64,000 bases of DNA. Source: Streptomyces rugosispiralis (GTDB lineage Bacteria > Actinomycetota > Actinomycetes > Streptomycetales > Streptomycetaceae). The notes below the pieces were generated by a model. It was not told where the DNA came from. It did not search any database and saw only the letters and a program-made list of their open reading frames with translations. The stretch is taken from the NCBI RefSeq assembly GCF_024505145.1, contig NZ_JANIAA010000031.1, positions 1 to 64,000 of the forward strand. Reading direction: 5' to 3'. Below are positions 47,818-57,228 of the stretch, in pieces. Position 1 is the first letter of the stretch. Each line of letters begins with the position of its first letter. Position numbers and translations under genes: made by a program.

Positions 47818-48315
47818 ATGGAAGCCATGACCACAGCCGGGGCCGGACGGGACCATTCCCGTGGTGGCGCCGGACGCTGGATGTGGTTCGCGGCCGTCGC
47901 GCTGTTCGCCGCGTTCGCCGTGCTCCTCCACCACGAGACGAATGCGGCCGTCTCGCACTCGGTGCGTGCCACCGACATGGGTGGGATGGCGCGCATGGTC
48001 GATGTGCCCGACATGAGTGGGATGGCGCGCATGGTCCACGCGCCCCCGGCGACGATGTCGGCGCACGGGGGTGGGCACGACGGCACCGCACGGGCTTCCG
48101 CCCCGGCCGCCCACGGTGACGATGGATCCTGCTCCGGCATGGGCGTGCAGCACTGCTCGGCCGCCGGCATCGACGTCGTACAACACATGCCGCCGAGCGA
48201 GCCCTGGGTCGGCCGCGAGGGCGACGTGCACGCCACCCCGGCCGGTCGCCCTGTTCCCGGCACCGTGAGTCGGGCGCCGCCCGACCTTTCCGTGCTCTCT
48301 CGATTGCTTCTGTAG
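47818..48315 (+). CDS. Met/His-rich membrane protein, DUF6153-like
   Basis: A 165-residue protein with one hydrophobic helix (GRWMWFAAVALFAAFAVLLHH) and a long outer tail. The tail is rich in Met and His and contains a duplicated GMARMV motif plus CSGMGVQHC. This resembles the DUF6153 family, found next to copper genes in Streptomyces. Met/His clusters could bind copper. It is expressed behind the CsoR-type box and lies 111 bp before the multicopper oxidase, so a periplasmic copper-handling role is inferred. Confidence 0.75.
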   Translation: MEAMTTAGAGRDHSRGGAGRWMWFAAVALFAAFAVLLHHETNAAVSHSVRATDMGGMARMVDVPDMSGMARMVHAPPATMSAHGGGHDGTARASAPAAHGDDGSCSGMGVQHCSAAGIDVVQHMPPSEPWVGREGDVHATPAGRPVPGTVSRAPPDLSVLSRLLL

Positions 48316-48426
48316 GCCGCCCCCACGGCATCTTCGCGTCCGCGCTTCTTCGCGTCCGCGTATGCGATCAGCCGTGCCCGCGTGCGACCGAACACAAGGC
48401 ATATCGAGAAGAGGAACACCGTCATC

Positions 48427-50055
48427 GTGAACAGCATCAACCGCCGCTCTGTCCTGCTGGCCGGGCTCGGCGCCGCGGGCGCGGGCGCGCTCGCCGCCTG
48501 CAGCGGCTCCAGCGGCGCCGCCGACCGCACCACCGCCCTGGTCAAGCCGTCCGACCCGGCCGTGGCCGCCGCGGAGAGGAAGCGCACCAGCACCGGCAAG
48601 GTGCACAAGCTGACCCTGACCGCCGCGCCCGCCATGCTGGAGCTCGGCGGCGGCGTCATGGCCAAGAGCTGGGCCTTCGGTGGGCAGGCCCCTGGCAGGG
48701 AGTTGCGGGTGTCGGCCGGTGACACCGTGGCCGCCGAACTCTCCAATCAGCTGCCGAACAGGACGGCCACGTCCATCCATTGGCACGGTCTCGCCCTGCG
48801 CAATGACATGGACGGCGTTCCCCCGGCCACGCAGACCGCGATACGGGCCGGATCCACCTTCACCTACCGCTTCATCGCCGACACCCCCGGCACCTACTTC
48901 TTCCACCCGCACGTCGGGGTCCAGCTCGACCGCGGGCTGTACGCGCCGCTGATCGTCGAGGATCCGAAGGAGCCACTGTCCTACGACGACGAGTGGGTGG
49001 TCGTCCTGGACGACTGGGTCGACGGTGTCACCGGCACCCCCGACGAGGTCTTCGCCGAGCTGCGACAGGGCATGGGCGGGATGGGCATGGGTGGCCACGA
49101 CATGAGTGGCCACGACATGAGTGGCCACGACATGAGTGGTATGGGCGGCATGGACATGGGCGGGGGCGAGGGCGGGGCGAGCGCCTCACCGTCTTCTTCC
49201 GCTGACGGCATGTCGATGAAGTTCATGCTGATGGGCGCCGACAGCGAGCTGCTCGGCGGTGACGCGGGCGACGTGAAGTACGCGTACCACCTGATCAACG
49301 GCCGTGTCCCGGCCGACCCGGATGTCTACACCGGCAAGCCCGGTAGGCGGATCCGGCTACGGATCATCAACGCCGGTGGCGACACCGCCTACCGCGTCGC
49401 GCTCGGTGGCCACAGGATGACCATCACCCACACCGACGGCTTCCCGGTCGAGCACCAGCCGGCCGATGCCCTGTTGATCGGCATGGGGGAGCGCTACGAC
49501 GTGCTGGTCACGCTCGCGGATGGCGTCTTCCCGCTCGTCGCACTCGCCGAGGGGAAGAACGCCACCGGTCTGGCCCTGGTCCGCACCGGCTCGGGCCGGG
49601 CACCGAAAGCCACCGTCCGCCCGAAGGAACTGGACGGCGCGATCGTGACCGCCTCGAAGCTCCGTGCGGCGGACGACGTCGGGTTGTCGCCGAAGAAGGC
49701 GGACCGAGCGCTCCGCGTGGAGCTGACCGGCGGCATGGCGAAGTACAACTGGGCCATCAACGGCAAGGCGTTCGACATGAGCGATCCGACGGCCGCCCCG
49801 TTCATGGTCGAGGCAGGGCAACGGGTCCGGCTGGACTTCGTCAACCGTACGGGCATGTGGCACCCGATGCATCTGCACGGCCACACCTACCAACTCGGCG
49901 GCTCCGGGCCCCGCAAGGACACCGCGATCGTGCTGCCGAAGCGGAAGCTGTCCGTTCTCTTCGACGCCGACAACCCCGGCCAGTGGATGCTGCACTGCCA
50001 CAACGCCTACCACGGCGAGGCCGGGATGATGGCGCTGGTGGCCTATCGAGCCTGA
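48427..50055 (+). CDS. Multicopper oxidase (laccase/CueO-type)
   Basis: A 542-residue exported oxidase with Tat signal and lipobox (RRSVLLAGLGAAGAGALAAC). All copper-site motifs are present: SIHWHG, YFFHPHVG, MWHPMHLHGHTYQL and MLHCHNAYHGEAGM, the last with the type-1 Met. It should oxidise phenols or cuprous ions with oxygen reduced to water. Between domains 1 and 2 is a Met/Gly/His-rich insert with three identical Gly-His-Asp-Met-Ser units, likely a copper-binding hairpin as in CueO. GTG 48427 is chosen; an ATG 15 codons upstream is possible. Together with the upstream protein it forms a copper-resistance unit. Confidence 0.93.
   Translation: MNSINRRSVLLAGLGAAGAGALAACSGSSGAADRTTALVKPSDPAVAAAERKRTSTGKVHKLTLTAAPAMLELGGGVMAKSWAFGGQAPGRELRVSAGDTVAAELSNQLPNRTATSIHWHGLALRNDMDGVPPATQTAIRAGSTFTYRFIADTPGTYFFHPHVGVQLDRGLYAPLIVEDPKEPLSYDDEWVVVLDDWVDGVTGTPDEVFAELRQGMGGMGMGGHDMSGHDMSGHDMSGMGGMDMGGGEGGASASPSSSADGMSMKFMLMGADSELLGGDAGDVKYAYHLINGRVPADPDVYTGKPGRRIRLRIINAGGDTAYRVALGGHRMTITHTDGFPVEHQPADALLIGMGERYDVLVTLADGVFPLVALAEGKNATGLALVRTGSGRAPKATVRPKELDGAIVTASKLRAADDVGLSPKKADRALRVELTGGMAKYNWAINGKAFDMSDPTAAPFMVEAGQRVRLDFVNRTGMWHPMHLHGHTYQLGGSGPRKDTAIVLPKRKLSVLFDADNPGQWMLHCHNAYHGEAGMMALVAYRA
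49093..49137 (+). repeat. 15-bp triplicate in the copper oxidase insert
   Basis: Three exact copies of GGCCACGACATGAGT encode Gly-His-Asp-Met-Ser units in the Met-rich insert of the multicopper oxidase. Confidence 0.9.
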
Positions 50056-50205
50056 TCGCCCCGGGGCTCCCGATGCACGGAACGAGCGAGGCCACGACCC
50101 ATGGGCCTGAGTCGCACCAGGCCCAACTCCGCGCGCCGCGCGGGAACTTGGCGCGAAGTGACAGGTCTTTCCCGGGTGCTTCCGCACCAGTGTTATTGTC
50201 ACGAC

Positions 50206-50670
50206 ATGGTTACGGCCTGTCCTCCCTCCGCTATGGCGTGGTGCCGCCCGTCGCGGTGGCCGCCGCGTGTGCTGTGGGTGGCGGCGCTCCTGCTCGGGCT
50301 CGTGTACGCGCATGGCGTGAGCGCGGAAGGCGTGGCCGGACACCTCGCGTTCGGTGCGGTGGAGCAGAGCGCGACCGTGAGCCAGGGCGACACCGGGACG
50401 GCGTCCGCCGCCGTCGAGAAGGCGTCCGGCGGCGGGGTCGAGGCACCGGGGGATCACCGCAACGGCGACCATGACTCGTCTCACCCCGCGCATGAGTGTC
50501 TGGTGGGTCAGCCGCAGTACGGTTCCGTAGGGGCGGCCCCTTGCCCGGCGATATTCAGCCGGGCGTCGGCTCCTCCGGCCGGGCCATCGGGGACGACCGG
50601 CCTGGTCCGGTTGGCTTCGGGCGGATGTCCGTTGACGGACTCCGCTGCTTGCGTGGTTCTGCGGATTTAG
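50206..50670 (+). CDS. Small membrane or secreted protein
   Basis: A 154-residue protein with one hydrophobic helix near residues 21-38 (VLWVAALLLGLVYAHG) and an outer tail that includes HPAHECLVGQ and ends in CVVLRI. No known domain. It starts at ATG 50206, 150 bp after the copper oxidase. Size and layout resemble the Met/His-rich protein before the oxidase and the next gene (50886). His and Cys in the tail could bind metal. It probably belongs to the same copper locus. Confidence 0.55.
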   Translation: MVTACPPSAMAWCRPSRWPPRVLWVAALLLGLVYAHGVSAEGVAGHLAFGAVEQSATVSQGDTGTASAAVEKASGGGVEAPGDHRNGDHDSSHPAHECLVGQPQYGSVGAAPCPAIFSRASAPPAGPSGTTGLVRLASGGCPLTDSAACVVLRI

Positions 50671-50885
50671 GCGCACACCTCGGTGCCGTCGGCCGGCCGG
50701 GGTATGCCCGCCATACGCCCGGTCCGGCTCGGTGCTGCCGGTTCGCGGTGCCCCTGATCTCCCGGATCCGCTGATTCAGCACGCTGGTTCGGGGACATTC
50801 GGGGCGCTGCCCCCTGCCCTGCCGGTCTCTGTCCACCGCCCCTCCCCGCTCCGCATCGGGGGCGGTGGCCCATGCGGAGGAATCG

Positions 50886-51311
50886 TTGCCGTTCCATCTC
50901 CAGGTCCGTCCCGCTCTCTTACCCGGGCCTCCTTGGTATCGCTGCCTCGTCGCCGTGGTGTTGTGCGGGTTGCTGCTGGCCGCTCTGGACTGTGCCGGTC
51001 CACATAACGGGTCGGACCATCGGAGCGCTCGGGTGCCGATCGCGTCCGTGGGGTCCGCGCAGGCGGCATCGTCTGCGGACTCGGATACCGACGCGATACC
51101 CAGAGCGGAGCCCTGTGATCCACGTGGCCTTGCCGGTCTGTCCGTGCCGAGGCCACCGTCGCCCTCGCGTGAGCTGGTACCGAATGCCGGAGCGGCTCCG
51201 GCATTCGCCATGGCCGCCGTCCTTGCCGTGGCACGCCCCGGGCGAGAGAGAAGCGGCGGAGTACTGGCCGGGAGTTCCAGGCTGTCCGTCGTCTGCCGGT
51301 GGCGCATTTAG
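50886..51311 (+). CDS. Small membrane or secreted protein
   Basis: A 141-residue protein with TTG start at 50886 preceded by GCGGAGGA. One hydrophobic helix near residues 20-38 (CLVAVVLCGLLLAALDC) and an outer tail ending SVVCRWRI. The layout matches the gene at 50206-50670, though identity is low. No family recognised. It lies 137 bp before the cysteine-synthase-like gene on the same strand. Confidence 0.5.
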   Translation: MPFHLQVRPALLPGPPWYRCLVAVVLCGLLLAALDCAGPHNGSDHRSARVPIASVGSAQAASSADSDTDAIPRAEPCDPRGLAGLSVPRPPSPSRELVPNAGAAPAFAMAAVLAVARPGRERSGGVLAGSSRLSVVCRWRI

Positions 51312-51447
51312 GCCGTGCCCGCCACCGCCGTCATGCCGGCGTACCCGAACGAGCGGCCCCCGGATCCGGGAAGCGCGCCACGGGGTCTCGCCGGGACGCG
51401 ATCAGACGACCCGGCAGCTTTTCACGCTCTGAGAAGAAAGCGGATAC

Positions 51448-52563
51448 ATGCACTCCTCGACCACCACCGACACCGGTCCGCTGACCGACAGGTCCGCCCT
51501 TTCCGGGCTGGTCGGCAACACCCCGCTCCTGCGAGTGTCCGAGCCCCTCGTCCCGGCGGGACGTGGCTTCTGGGCCAAGCTGGAGGGCTTCAACCCCGGC
51601 GGCATCAAGGACCGCCCCGGGCTGCACATGGTCCAACGTGCACGGGCCCGCGGTGACCTGCGGCCCGGCGGCCGGATCATCGAGTCCACCAGCGGGACCC
51701 TGGGACTGGGACTCGCCCTGGCGGGCATGGTCTACCACCATCCCGTCACCCTGGTCACCGATCCGGGGCTGGAGTTGTCCATGACCCGGTTGCTGACCGC
51801 GTTCGGCGCCCAGGTCAATGTCGTCTCCGAGCCCCACCCGACCGGTGGCTGGCAGCAGGCCCGCCGTGACCGCGTCCAACGACTGCGGGACCAGCACCAG
51901 GGTTCATGGTGCCCGGACCAGTACAACAACCCCGACAACGTCGCCGCGTACACCCCACTGGCGCTCGAGCTGGCCCGCGAACTCGGCCATATCGACGTGC
52001 TGGTGTGCAGCGTCGGCACCGGTGGACACTCTGCCGGGGTCTCGCGAGTCCTGCGCCAGCTCTACCCCGAGTTGACGGTCGTCGGAGTCGACACCGTCGG
52101 ATCGACGATCTTCGGTCAACCCGCCAGGCCCCGTCTGATGCGGGGGCTGGGATCCAGCATCTACCCCCGCAACGTCGCCTACGACCAGTTCTCGGAAGTG
52201 CACTGGGTAGCCCCCGCGGAAGCCGTGTGGACCTGCCGCCAACTGGCCGCGTCCCACTACGCCACCGGCGGATGGAGCGTCGGAGCGGTTGCCCTGGTGG
52301 CGGGCTGGCTCGTCCGGACCATGCCCGCGGAGGCCCGGATCGTGGCGATCTTCCCCGATGGACCGCAACGCTACCTGGGGACCGTCTACGACGACGACTA
52401 CTGCGCCGCCCACGGTCTGCTCGGCTCACCCCCCGCACCCGAACCAGACCTGATCGGCCGCCTGAACGAAAAGGAGGTACACCGCTGGACCCGGTGCACC
52501 ACCGTGGCCGACCCCCTCACCCTCCAGGACGCCACGGAGGACCCCGACGAGGAGGTGGCGTAG
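51448..52563 (+). CDS. Cysteine-synthase-like PLP enzyme
   Basis: A 371-residue fold-type II PLP protein. PLP lysine is K54 in [12 protein letters not shown]. The phosphate loop is [15 protein letters not shown]. The substrate loop, TSGNTG in classical CysK, reads [12 protein letters not shown], so the conserved Asn is replaced by Thr. This points to a non-canonical amino-acid donor or nucleophile, as seen in specialised relatives such as SbnA (2,3-diaminopropionate pathway). Its stop overlaps the start of an MFS exporter by one base, implying that the product is exported. Confidence 0.87.
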   Translation: MHSSTTTDTGPLTDRSALSGLVGNTPLLRVSEPLVPAGRGFWAKLEGFNPGGIKDRPGLHMVQRARARGDLRPGGRIIESTSGTLGLGLALAGMVYHHPVTLVTDPGLELSMTRLLTAFGAQVNVVSEPHPTGGWQQARRDRVQRLRDQHQGSWCPDQYNNPDNVAAYTPLALELARELGHIDVLVCSVGTGGHSAGVSRVLRQLYPELTVVGVDTVGSTIFGQPARPRLMRGLGSSIYPRNVAYDQFSEVHWVAPAEAVWTCRQLAASHYATGGWSVGAVALVAGWLVRTMPAEARIVAIFPDGPQRYLGTVYDDDYCAAHGLLGSPPAPEPDLIGRLNEKEVHRWTRCTTVADPLTLQDATEDPDEEVA

Positions 52564-53870
52564 TGAAGTCGCTGTTCACACAGGTGCGTTCCTACGAGCG
52601 CAGCGTCCAGCTTTTGATGGTGAACCAGTTCACCATCAACCTGGGTTTCTACATGCTCATGCCTTACCTGGCCGCTCACCTGTCCGGCACCCTGGGGCTG
52701 GCCGGCTGGCTCGTCGGACTCGTTCTGGGAGTGCGCAACTTCAGCCAGCAGGGCATGTTCCTGGTCGGTGGCACGCTGGCGGACCGGTTCGGCTACAAGC
52801 CGCTGATCATCGCCGGATGCGTTCTGCGCACCGTCGGATTCGCCACTCTGGGGCTCGTGGACTCCCTGCCCGCGCTACTCGCCGCCTCGGCGGCCACGGG
52901 GCTGGCCGGTGCCCTGTTCAACCCCGCGGTACGGGCGTACCTCGCGGCAGACGCGGGAGAGCGCCGGGTGGAGGCGTTCGCACTGTTCAACATCTTCTAC
53001 CAGGCGGGCATCCTGCTCGGCCCGCTGGTGGGCATGGTGCTGACCGGCATAAACTTCCGCGTCACCTGCCTGGTCGCGGCAGCGGTCTTCGCCGTGCTCA
53101 GCGTCGTACAGATCCGTGCGTTGCCGCCCCGGAGGGGCGACAACACCAAGGATGCTCAGGGCGGCACGGGGCGCGCGGGCGTGCTGGCGCAGTGGCGAGA
53201 GGTGGTGGCCAACCGGCCCTTCCTGCTCTTCTCGGTCGCCATGATCGGCTCGTATGTCCTGTCCTTCCAGGTCTATCTGGCCCTGCCGCTGGAAGTGCGC
53301 CGCCTCGGCGGCGACGGGGAGTCCGGGACGGTGGCGGTGGCATTGCTGTTCGCCGTCTCGGGACTGAGCACCATCCTCGGACAGACCAAGGTGACCGCCT
53401 GGTGCAAGGCCCGGATGGAGCCAGGGCGGGCGCTGGCCTGGGGGCTGCTCTCGATGGGGGTGGCGTTCGCACCGCTGCTGCTCGCGACCGCCGTTCCGGT
53501 ACCGGACGGTGGCGTGGGCCGCTGGCTGCTCGCGGCCGTCCCGCCCGCGCTCTCGGCATTGCTGCTCGCGCTGGGCACGATGATCGCCTATCCGTTCGAG
53601 ATGGACACCATCGTCCGGCTCTCGGGGAACCGGCTCGTGGCCACCCACTACGGCCTGTACAACACCATCTGCGGCGTCGGCATCACCCTGGGCAACCTGC
53701 TCACCGGTGCGGCGCTGGACGCCGCCCGAGCGGCGGGCATGTCCGCGCTGCCGTGGCTCGCGCTGCTGGCACTGGGCCTGTCCTGCGCCGTGGCTCTGTA
53801 CGGTTTGCACCGCACCGGCCGCCTCGCGCCCGTGCGGACGCCTGATGAGGCACGGCCCGTGTCCGCCTGA
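52563..53870 (+). CDS. MFS exporter (MdtH-like)
   Basis: A 435-residue major-facilitator transporter with about twelve helices. GTG 52563 follows GAGGAGG. MFS motif A is in GGTLADRFGYKPLIIAG between helices 2 and 3, and the N-terminus (VNQFTINLGFYMLMPYLAAHLSG) resembles the MdtH/drug-proton antiporter branch. It is translationally coupled to the cysteine-synthase-like enzyme (TAGTG), so it probably exports that enzyme's product. Confidence 0.88.
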   Translation: MKSLFTQVRSYERSVQLLMVNQFTINLGFYMLMPYLAAHLSGTLGLAGWLVGLVLGVRNFSQQGMFLVGGTLADRFGYKPLIIAGCVLRTVGFATLGLVDSLPALLAASAATGLAGALFNPAVRAYLAADAGERRVEAFALFNIFYQAGILLGPLVGMVLTGINFRVTCLVAAAVFAVLSVVQIRALPPRRGDNTKDAQGGTGRAGVLAQWREVVANRPFLLFSVAMIGSYVLSFQVYLALPLEVRRLGGDGESGTVAVALLFAVSGLSTILGQTKVTAWCKARMEPGRALAWGLLSMGVAFAPLLLATAVPVPDGGVGRWLLAAVPPALSALLLALGTMIAYPFEMDTIVRLSGNRLVATHYGLYNTICGVGITLGNLLTGAALDAARAAGMSALPWLALLALGLSCAVALYGLHRTGRLAPVRTPDEARPVSA

Positions 53871-53890
53871 CGGGTCATACGCGGGAACGG

Positions 53891-53923
53891 AGCGGCGGAC
53901 GGGGACCAGCCCCGTCCGCCGCT
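53891..53923 (+). terminator. Terminator after MFS gene
   Basis: A 14-bp perfect inverted repeat (AGCGGCGGACGGGG, 5-nt loop, then its complement) begins 21 bp past the MFS stop. Confidence 0.85.
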
Positions 53924-54571
53924 GGCGGCGTCGGCGAGAACGGCGGAACGGCCGCCGTCGAGGAGCACCGTCGCTGCCGCACCGGTCGGCCCCGAGCCAG
54001 GCGGCACCTGCCTGGTTGGACAGGGGCCGCCGGAACTCGTGATCGCCGATCGACTCGGATCGCTGATCCGGCAGCAGCGTGGGGACGTGGCACCTCAGTG
54101 GCATTTGTGGCACGTGCGGGGCACGGCCGTGATCACGCTGAAGGGCCAGCTCGAGGGGATCAAGCCCCTGAGCCGGCCCTCCCTGTTGCCGTCAACGACT
54201 GTCGTCAGGCTCACCAGCTCGGCAACAACGGCCCCGGCTTCAGACCTACTGATCCGTAGGTCCGGGCCCTGGTGCGCATCTTGTGCCAGTCCACCCCCAG
54301 TAGGCGTCGTGTGTCGTCGGCACTGACAGCAGACACGTCGAAACGGCTGCTGGCGCATGGTGAGCGAGGAGCACGACAAGCAGACACGTGCGTTCGCCAC
54401 GCCGGTGGCCGTGCCACTCGTCTGCACCGTCGGGGGCGACGGCGAGCAGCGGTCCGCTGAGACTGGGACCTGACACAGGTGCGGCGCGCTGCCTGGGCAG
54501 GAGCCAACCGGGCAGATGGGATCGCGGCGCGGTAAGCACACGCTGCTGAAGGAAGGGTAAGGTCCCTCCGC
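53924..54571. other. Long non-coding gap
   Basis: About 650 bp without a supported gene. Open frames on both strands are short and low in protein character. A 7-bp hairpin GACCTAC/GTAGGTC lies at 54243-54262. The minus-strand frames contain pieces such as LLGVDWHKMRTRARTYG that look protein-like but are broken, so decayed coding sequence is possible. Confidence 0.35.
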
Positions 54572-54982
54572 ATGTCACACCACACCGCGACGGTGCCGGG
54601 GGCTACCTGGGTGGCCAGGTGGGCGGGAGTTCTGCTGTGTCTCGCGGTGGCCGCCATTCATGTCGTGGACCAAGGCGGCATCGTGGTAACGAGGGACCCC
54701 TACTACATCGGCGTTGCCTACCACGTCCTGGAGATCGCGGCCGTGGTCACCGCCGCGTTGCTCCTCATCGGCCTCGTCCGACTGGGATGGTTGCTGGCGG
54801 CCATGGTCGCCGTCGGCCCCTTGGTGGGCTACATCCTCTCCAGGGGTCCGGGGCTGCCCTACTACAGCGACGACATCGGCAATTGGACGGAACCGATCGG
54901 ACTGGTCAGCCTGGCTGTCGAAGGCGCCCTGCTCCTGCTGTCGGTGCCGCTCTTCGTGCGGAGCCTGCGCCGCAGAACCTGA
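54572..54982 (+). CDS. Four-helix membrane protein
   Basis: A 136-residue integral membrane protein with four hydrophobic helices: WAGVLLCLAVAAIHVVD, VLEIAAVVTAALLLIGLVRL, LLAAMVAVGPLVGYILS and IGLVSLAVEGALLLLSVPLFV. A short conserved-looking outer loop (GPGLPYYSDDIGNW) lies between helices 3 and 4. The family is unknown to me; similar small proteins are common in Streptomyces. ATG 54572. Confidence 0.75.
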   Translation: MSHHTATVPGATWVARWAGVLLCLAVAAIHVVDQGGIVVTRDPYYIGVAYHVLEIAAVVTAALLLIGLVRLGWLLAAMVAVGPLVGYILSRGPGLPYYSDDIGNWTEPIGLVSLAVEGALLLLSVPLFVRSLRRRT

Positions 54983-55147
54983 TGAGGGGGGCTGTCCCGT
55001 AATGCCTGGCGGGTCAGCGTGCGGCGTCAGACGCGGTGCATCGCAAGGTGGAGGCACGATCCGAGCTGACAGCCGTCGTGAGGCGATGGGCCACATGGAC
55101 CGGCTGCTCAGGCCCCGTAGGTAGAACTGCCGTCAACCTCTGCCGTC

Positions 55148-55180
55148 AACGCCCCCACGATCCAAGATCGCGGGGGCGTT
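55148..55180 (-). terminator. Terminator after tRNA-Arg
   Basis: AACGCCCCC (55148-55156) pairs with GGGGGCGTT, with an inner CGATC/GATCG stem and loop CAA, 18 bp past the 3' end of the tRNA gene. Confidence 0.8.
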
Positions 55181-55198
55181 GAGCCTGGTCAGGCATGG

Positions 55199-55271
55199 TG
55201 CCCCCGGCAGGATTCGAACCTGCGACACCCGCTTTAGGAGAGCGGTGCTCTATCCCCTGAGCTACGGAGGC
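55199..55271 (-). tRNA. tRNA-Arg (anticodon CCT)
   Basis: Read on the minus strand, 73 nt fold into a standard cloverleaf. Acceptor GCCTCCG pairs with CGGGGGC, followed by discriminator A. The D-arm has AGCTCAGGGGATAGAGC, the anticodon loop is CTCCTAA (anticodon CCT, reading AGG), and the T-arm has GGTTCGAATCC. No CCA is encoded. The nearest possible promoter is 60 bp upstream. Confidence 0.95.
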
Positions 55272-55330
55272 GAGGCCACGGAGGCCCGGCGTCAGGGCGG
55301 CATCGTGGTGCCGCCGCGGCGCGCCGTCAC

Positions 55331-55336
55331 AGTGTA
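55331..55336 (-). promoter_or_regulatory. Possible -10 element of the tRNA promoter
   Basis: TACACT on the minus strand, about 60 nt before the tRNA 5' end. No clear -35 hexamer is seen, so this is weak. Confidence 0.35.
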
Positions 55337-55440
55337 GCGGGTCGGGTACGTGGGCGTTCGGGTGCTCCGGGGTGGTGGGGCTCGGGTTTCGCCTCGGGGC
55401 GGGGCGACCTGGCTCGAGGCGTCGGGGCCCGTCGGGTGGG

Positions 55441-57228
55441 TCAGGTCGCCGTCCCCAGTCCCGCGAGTGGGTTCTTCAGGGTGCCGATCAGCTGGAGGGC
55501 GCCGGCTGGGTCCTGGAGGTCTACCATTTCGCGGTTGTTGCGGAGCTGGAGGCGGTTGAGGCAGGAGAGGGCGAAGTCCTCGGCGAACATGTCGTACTGG
55601 GCGAATTTGTCCGCGAGGTGGGGGGCCGAGCGCTGGTAGGACAGGACGCAGTCGGCGACCGTCTGCCAGAAGGTGTCTTCCTCCAGGAGGCCCTCGCTGA
55701 CGAGGATGCCGTTGAGGAAGCGGAGGAAGCAGTCGAAGACGTCCGTGAAGATCGAGAGGAGTTTCTTGTCCTCGGGGACGTCTACGCGGATGCGTTCCAC
55801 GGCCGGGGGGAGGACCGCGGTGGGGTCCATGACGGCGATCTCCTCGGCGATGTCCTTGAAGATCACGCGCTGGACGGCACCGTCCTCGATCACCAGGATG
55901 ACGTTCTCGCCGTGCGGCATGAAGACCAGGTCGTAGGCGTAGAAGCTGTGCAGCACCGGGGTGAGGTAGGCGTCCAGGTAGCGGCGTAGCCAGGTGGCGG
56001 GGGTGAGGCCGGATTCCTCGATGAGGGCGCTGACGAAGGAGGCGCCGTCGGGGTCGGTGTGGAGGAGGGACGCCATCGTGGCCAGGCGCTGGCCGGGTTC
56101 CAGGGACGGTACGGGGCTCTCGCGCCACAGGGCCGCCAGCATCTTGCGGTACGGCGAGCCCTTCGCCGTGGCCGTCTCGTACTGGCGGTGGTGGTAGCCG
56201 ATGGCGGCCCGTTCTCGGATGATGGAGAAACGCGCGGCGCGGAAGGTCTCGTCCGAGGCGATGAGAGATGCCAGCCAGTCGTTGATGGCCGGCGTCGCCT
56301 CCATGTACGCCGCCGACAGGCCCCGCATGAAGCCCATGTTCAGCACCGACAGCGCGGTCTTCACATAGTGCTTGGACGGGTCGCTCGTGTTGAAGAACGT
56401 CCGGATCGACTGCTGGGCCAGGTACTCGTCGGCGCCGGGGCCCAGGCACACCAGGTGCTGCCGGGCGACCTCGGCGGCGAAGCTGACCGACAGCTTGTTC
56501 CACCACTGCCAGGGGTGCACCGGCAGCAGGTGGTAGTCGGCCGGGTCCAGGCCGAGGTCGGTGAGGGTCCGCGCGAAGCGGGCCCGGGTCTCCTCGCTCA
56601 GCTCGGAGTGGACCAGCGCGTCGTAGTCCAGGTCCGCGGAGGACGTGAAGGTCGAGCGGTCGCGGCGGGCGGCGAGCCAGATCAGGTGGACGGGGCTCGC
56701 GGTCTCGGGGGCGTACGAGAGGTATTCGTGGATGCCGAAGCCGAGGCGGCCGTTGTTGGCGACGAAGCAGGGGTGGCCCTCGGTCATCCCCGTCTCGATC
56801 TCCTGGAAGCCGGATTTGGCCAGTTGGGCGGCGGCCTCCGGCTCGCCGGCCAGTTTGAAGGCCGTCCCGGAGAGGGTGGAGCTGATCTCCTCGAGGTAGA
56901 CCGGGAGGATGTCTTGACTCAGGCCGAGCCGCCCGCGCAGCTCGATGAAGAAGTCCAGCGCGTCCAGGGGGAGTTCGGCGCCGGTCCGGTCGTGGCGGGT
57001 GATGCTGTCCGCCTCGACCAGCCAGTGGTCCAGGGAGAGGATCCGCGCGGCGAAGCGGTAGGTCACCGCCTCGTCGTCGCTGGTCACGGCGTAGCGGCCG
57101 TCGGGGCCGAACTCGGGCGCGAGTAGGCGCTCGTGGGTGAACTCGGCGAGGGCCTTGCGGATGAGGAGGCGGCCTGCCCGGTCCCACAGGTCGGGGGTGA
57201 GGTGGGCGACGGCGTCTCGGGGGCTCAT
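55441..57228 (-). CDS. desD: Desferrioxamine synthetase DesD (NIS family)
   Basis: A 595-residue IucA/IucC-type NRPS-independent siderophore synthetase. It activates N-hydroxy-N-succinylcadaverine as the adenylate and joins and cyclises units to desferrioxamine E and relatives. Motifs: STLSGTAFKLAG, EGHPCFVANNGRLGFGIHEY, LLPVHPWQWWNK, TFFNTSDPSKHYVKTALSVLNMG and LVFMPHGENVILVIEDG. Length and neighbours match DesD of Streptomyces. Its ATG overlaps the desC stop (ATGA). Last gene of the cluster, about 170 bp from the tRNA gene. Confidence 0.95.
   Translation of the reverse strand: MSPRDAVAHLTPDLWDRAGRLLIRKALAEFTHERLLAPEFGPDGRYAVTSDDEAVTYRFAARILSLDHWLVEADSITRHDRTGAELPLDALDFFIELRGRLGLSQDILPVYLEEISSTLSGTAFKLAGEPEAAAQLAKSGFQEIETGMTEGHPCFVANNGRLGFGIHEYLSYAPETASPVHLIWLAARRDRSTFTSSADLDYDALVHSELSEETRARFARTLTDLGLDPADYHLLPVHPWQWWNKLSVSFAAEVARQHLVCLGPGADEYLAQQSIRTFFNTSDPSKHYVKTALSVLNMGFMRGLSAAYMEATPAINDWLASLIASDETFRAARFSIIRERAAIGYHHRQYETATAKGSPYRKMLAALWRESPVPSLEPGQRLATMASLLHTDPDGASFVSALIEESGLTPATWLRRYLDAYLTPVLHSFYAYDLVFMPHGENVILVIEDGAVQRVIFKDIAEEIAVMDPTAVLPPAVERIRVDVPEDKKLLSIFTDVFDCFLRFLNGILVSEGLLEEDTFWQTVADCVLSYQRSAPHLADKFAQYDMFAEDFALSCLNRLQLRNNREMVDLQDPAGALQLIGTLKNPLAGLGTAT

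Noticed and set aside
54211-54657. Minus-strand gene of about 148 codons
   Set aside because: It is Arg/Ala-rich with no ribosome site or domain, and overlaps the start of the four-helix membrane protein gene.
55199-55271. tRNA-Arg as the attachment site of an integrated element
   Set aside because: No integrase gene or second copy of the tRNA 3' end was seen in the window, and the adjacent des cluster is a normal chromosomal locus.
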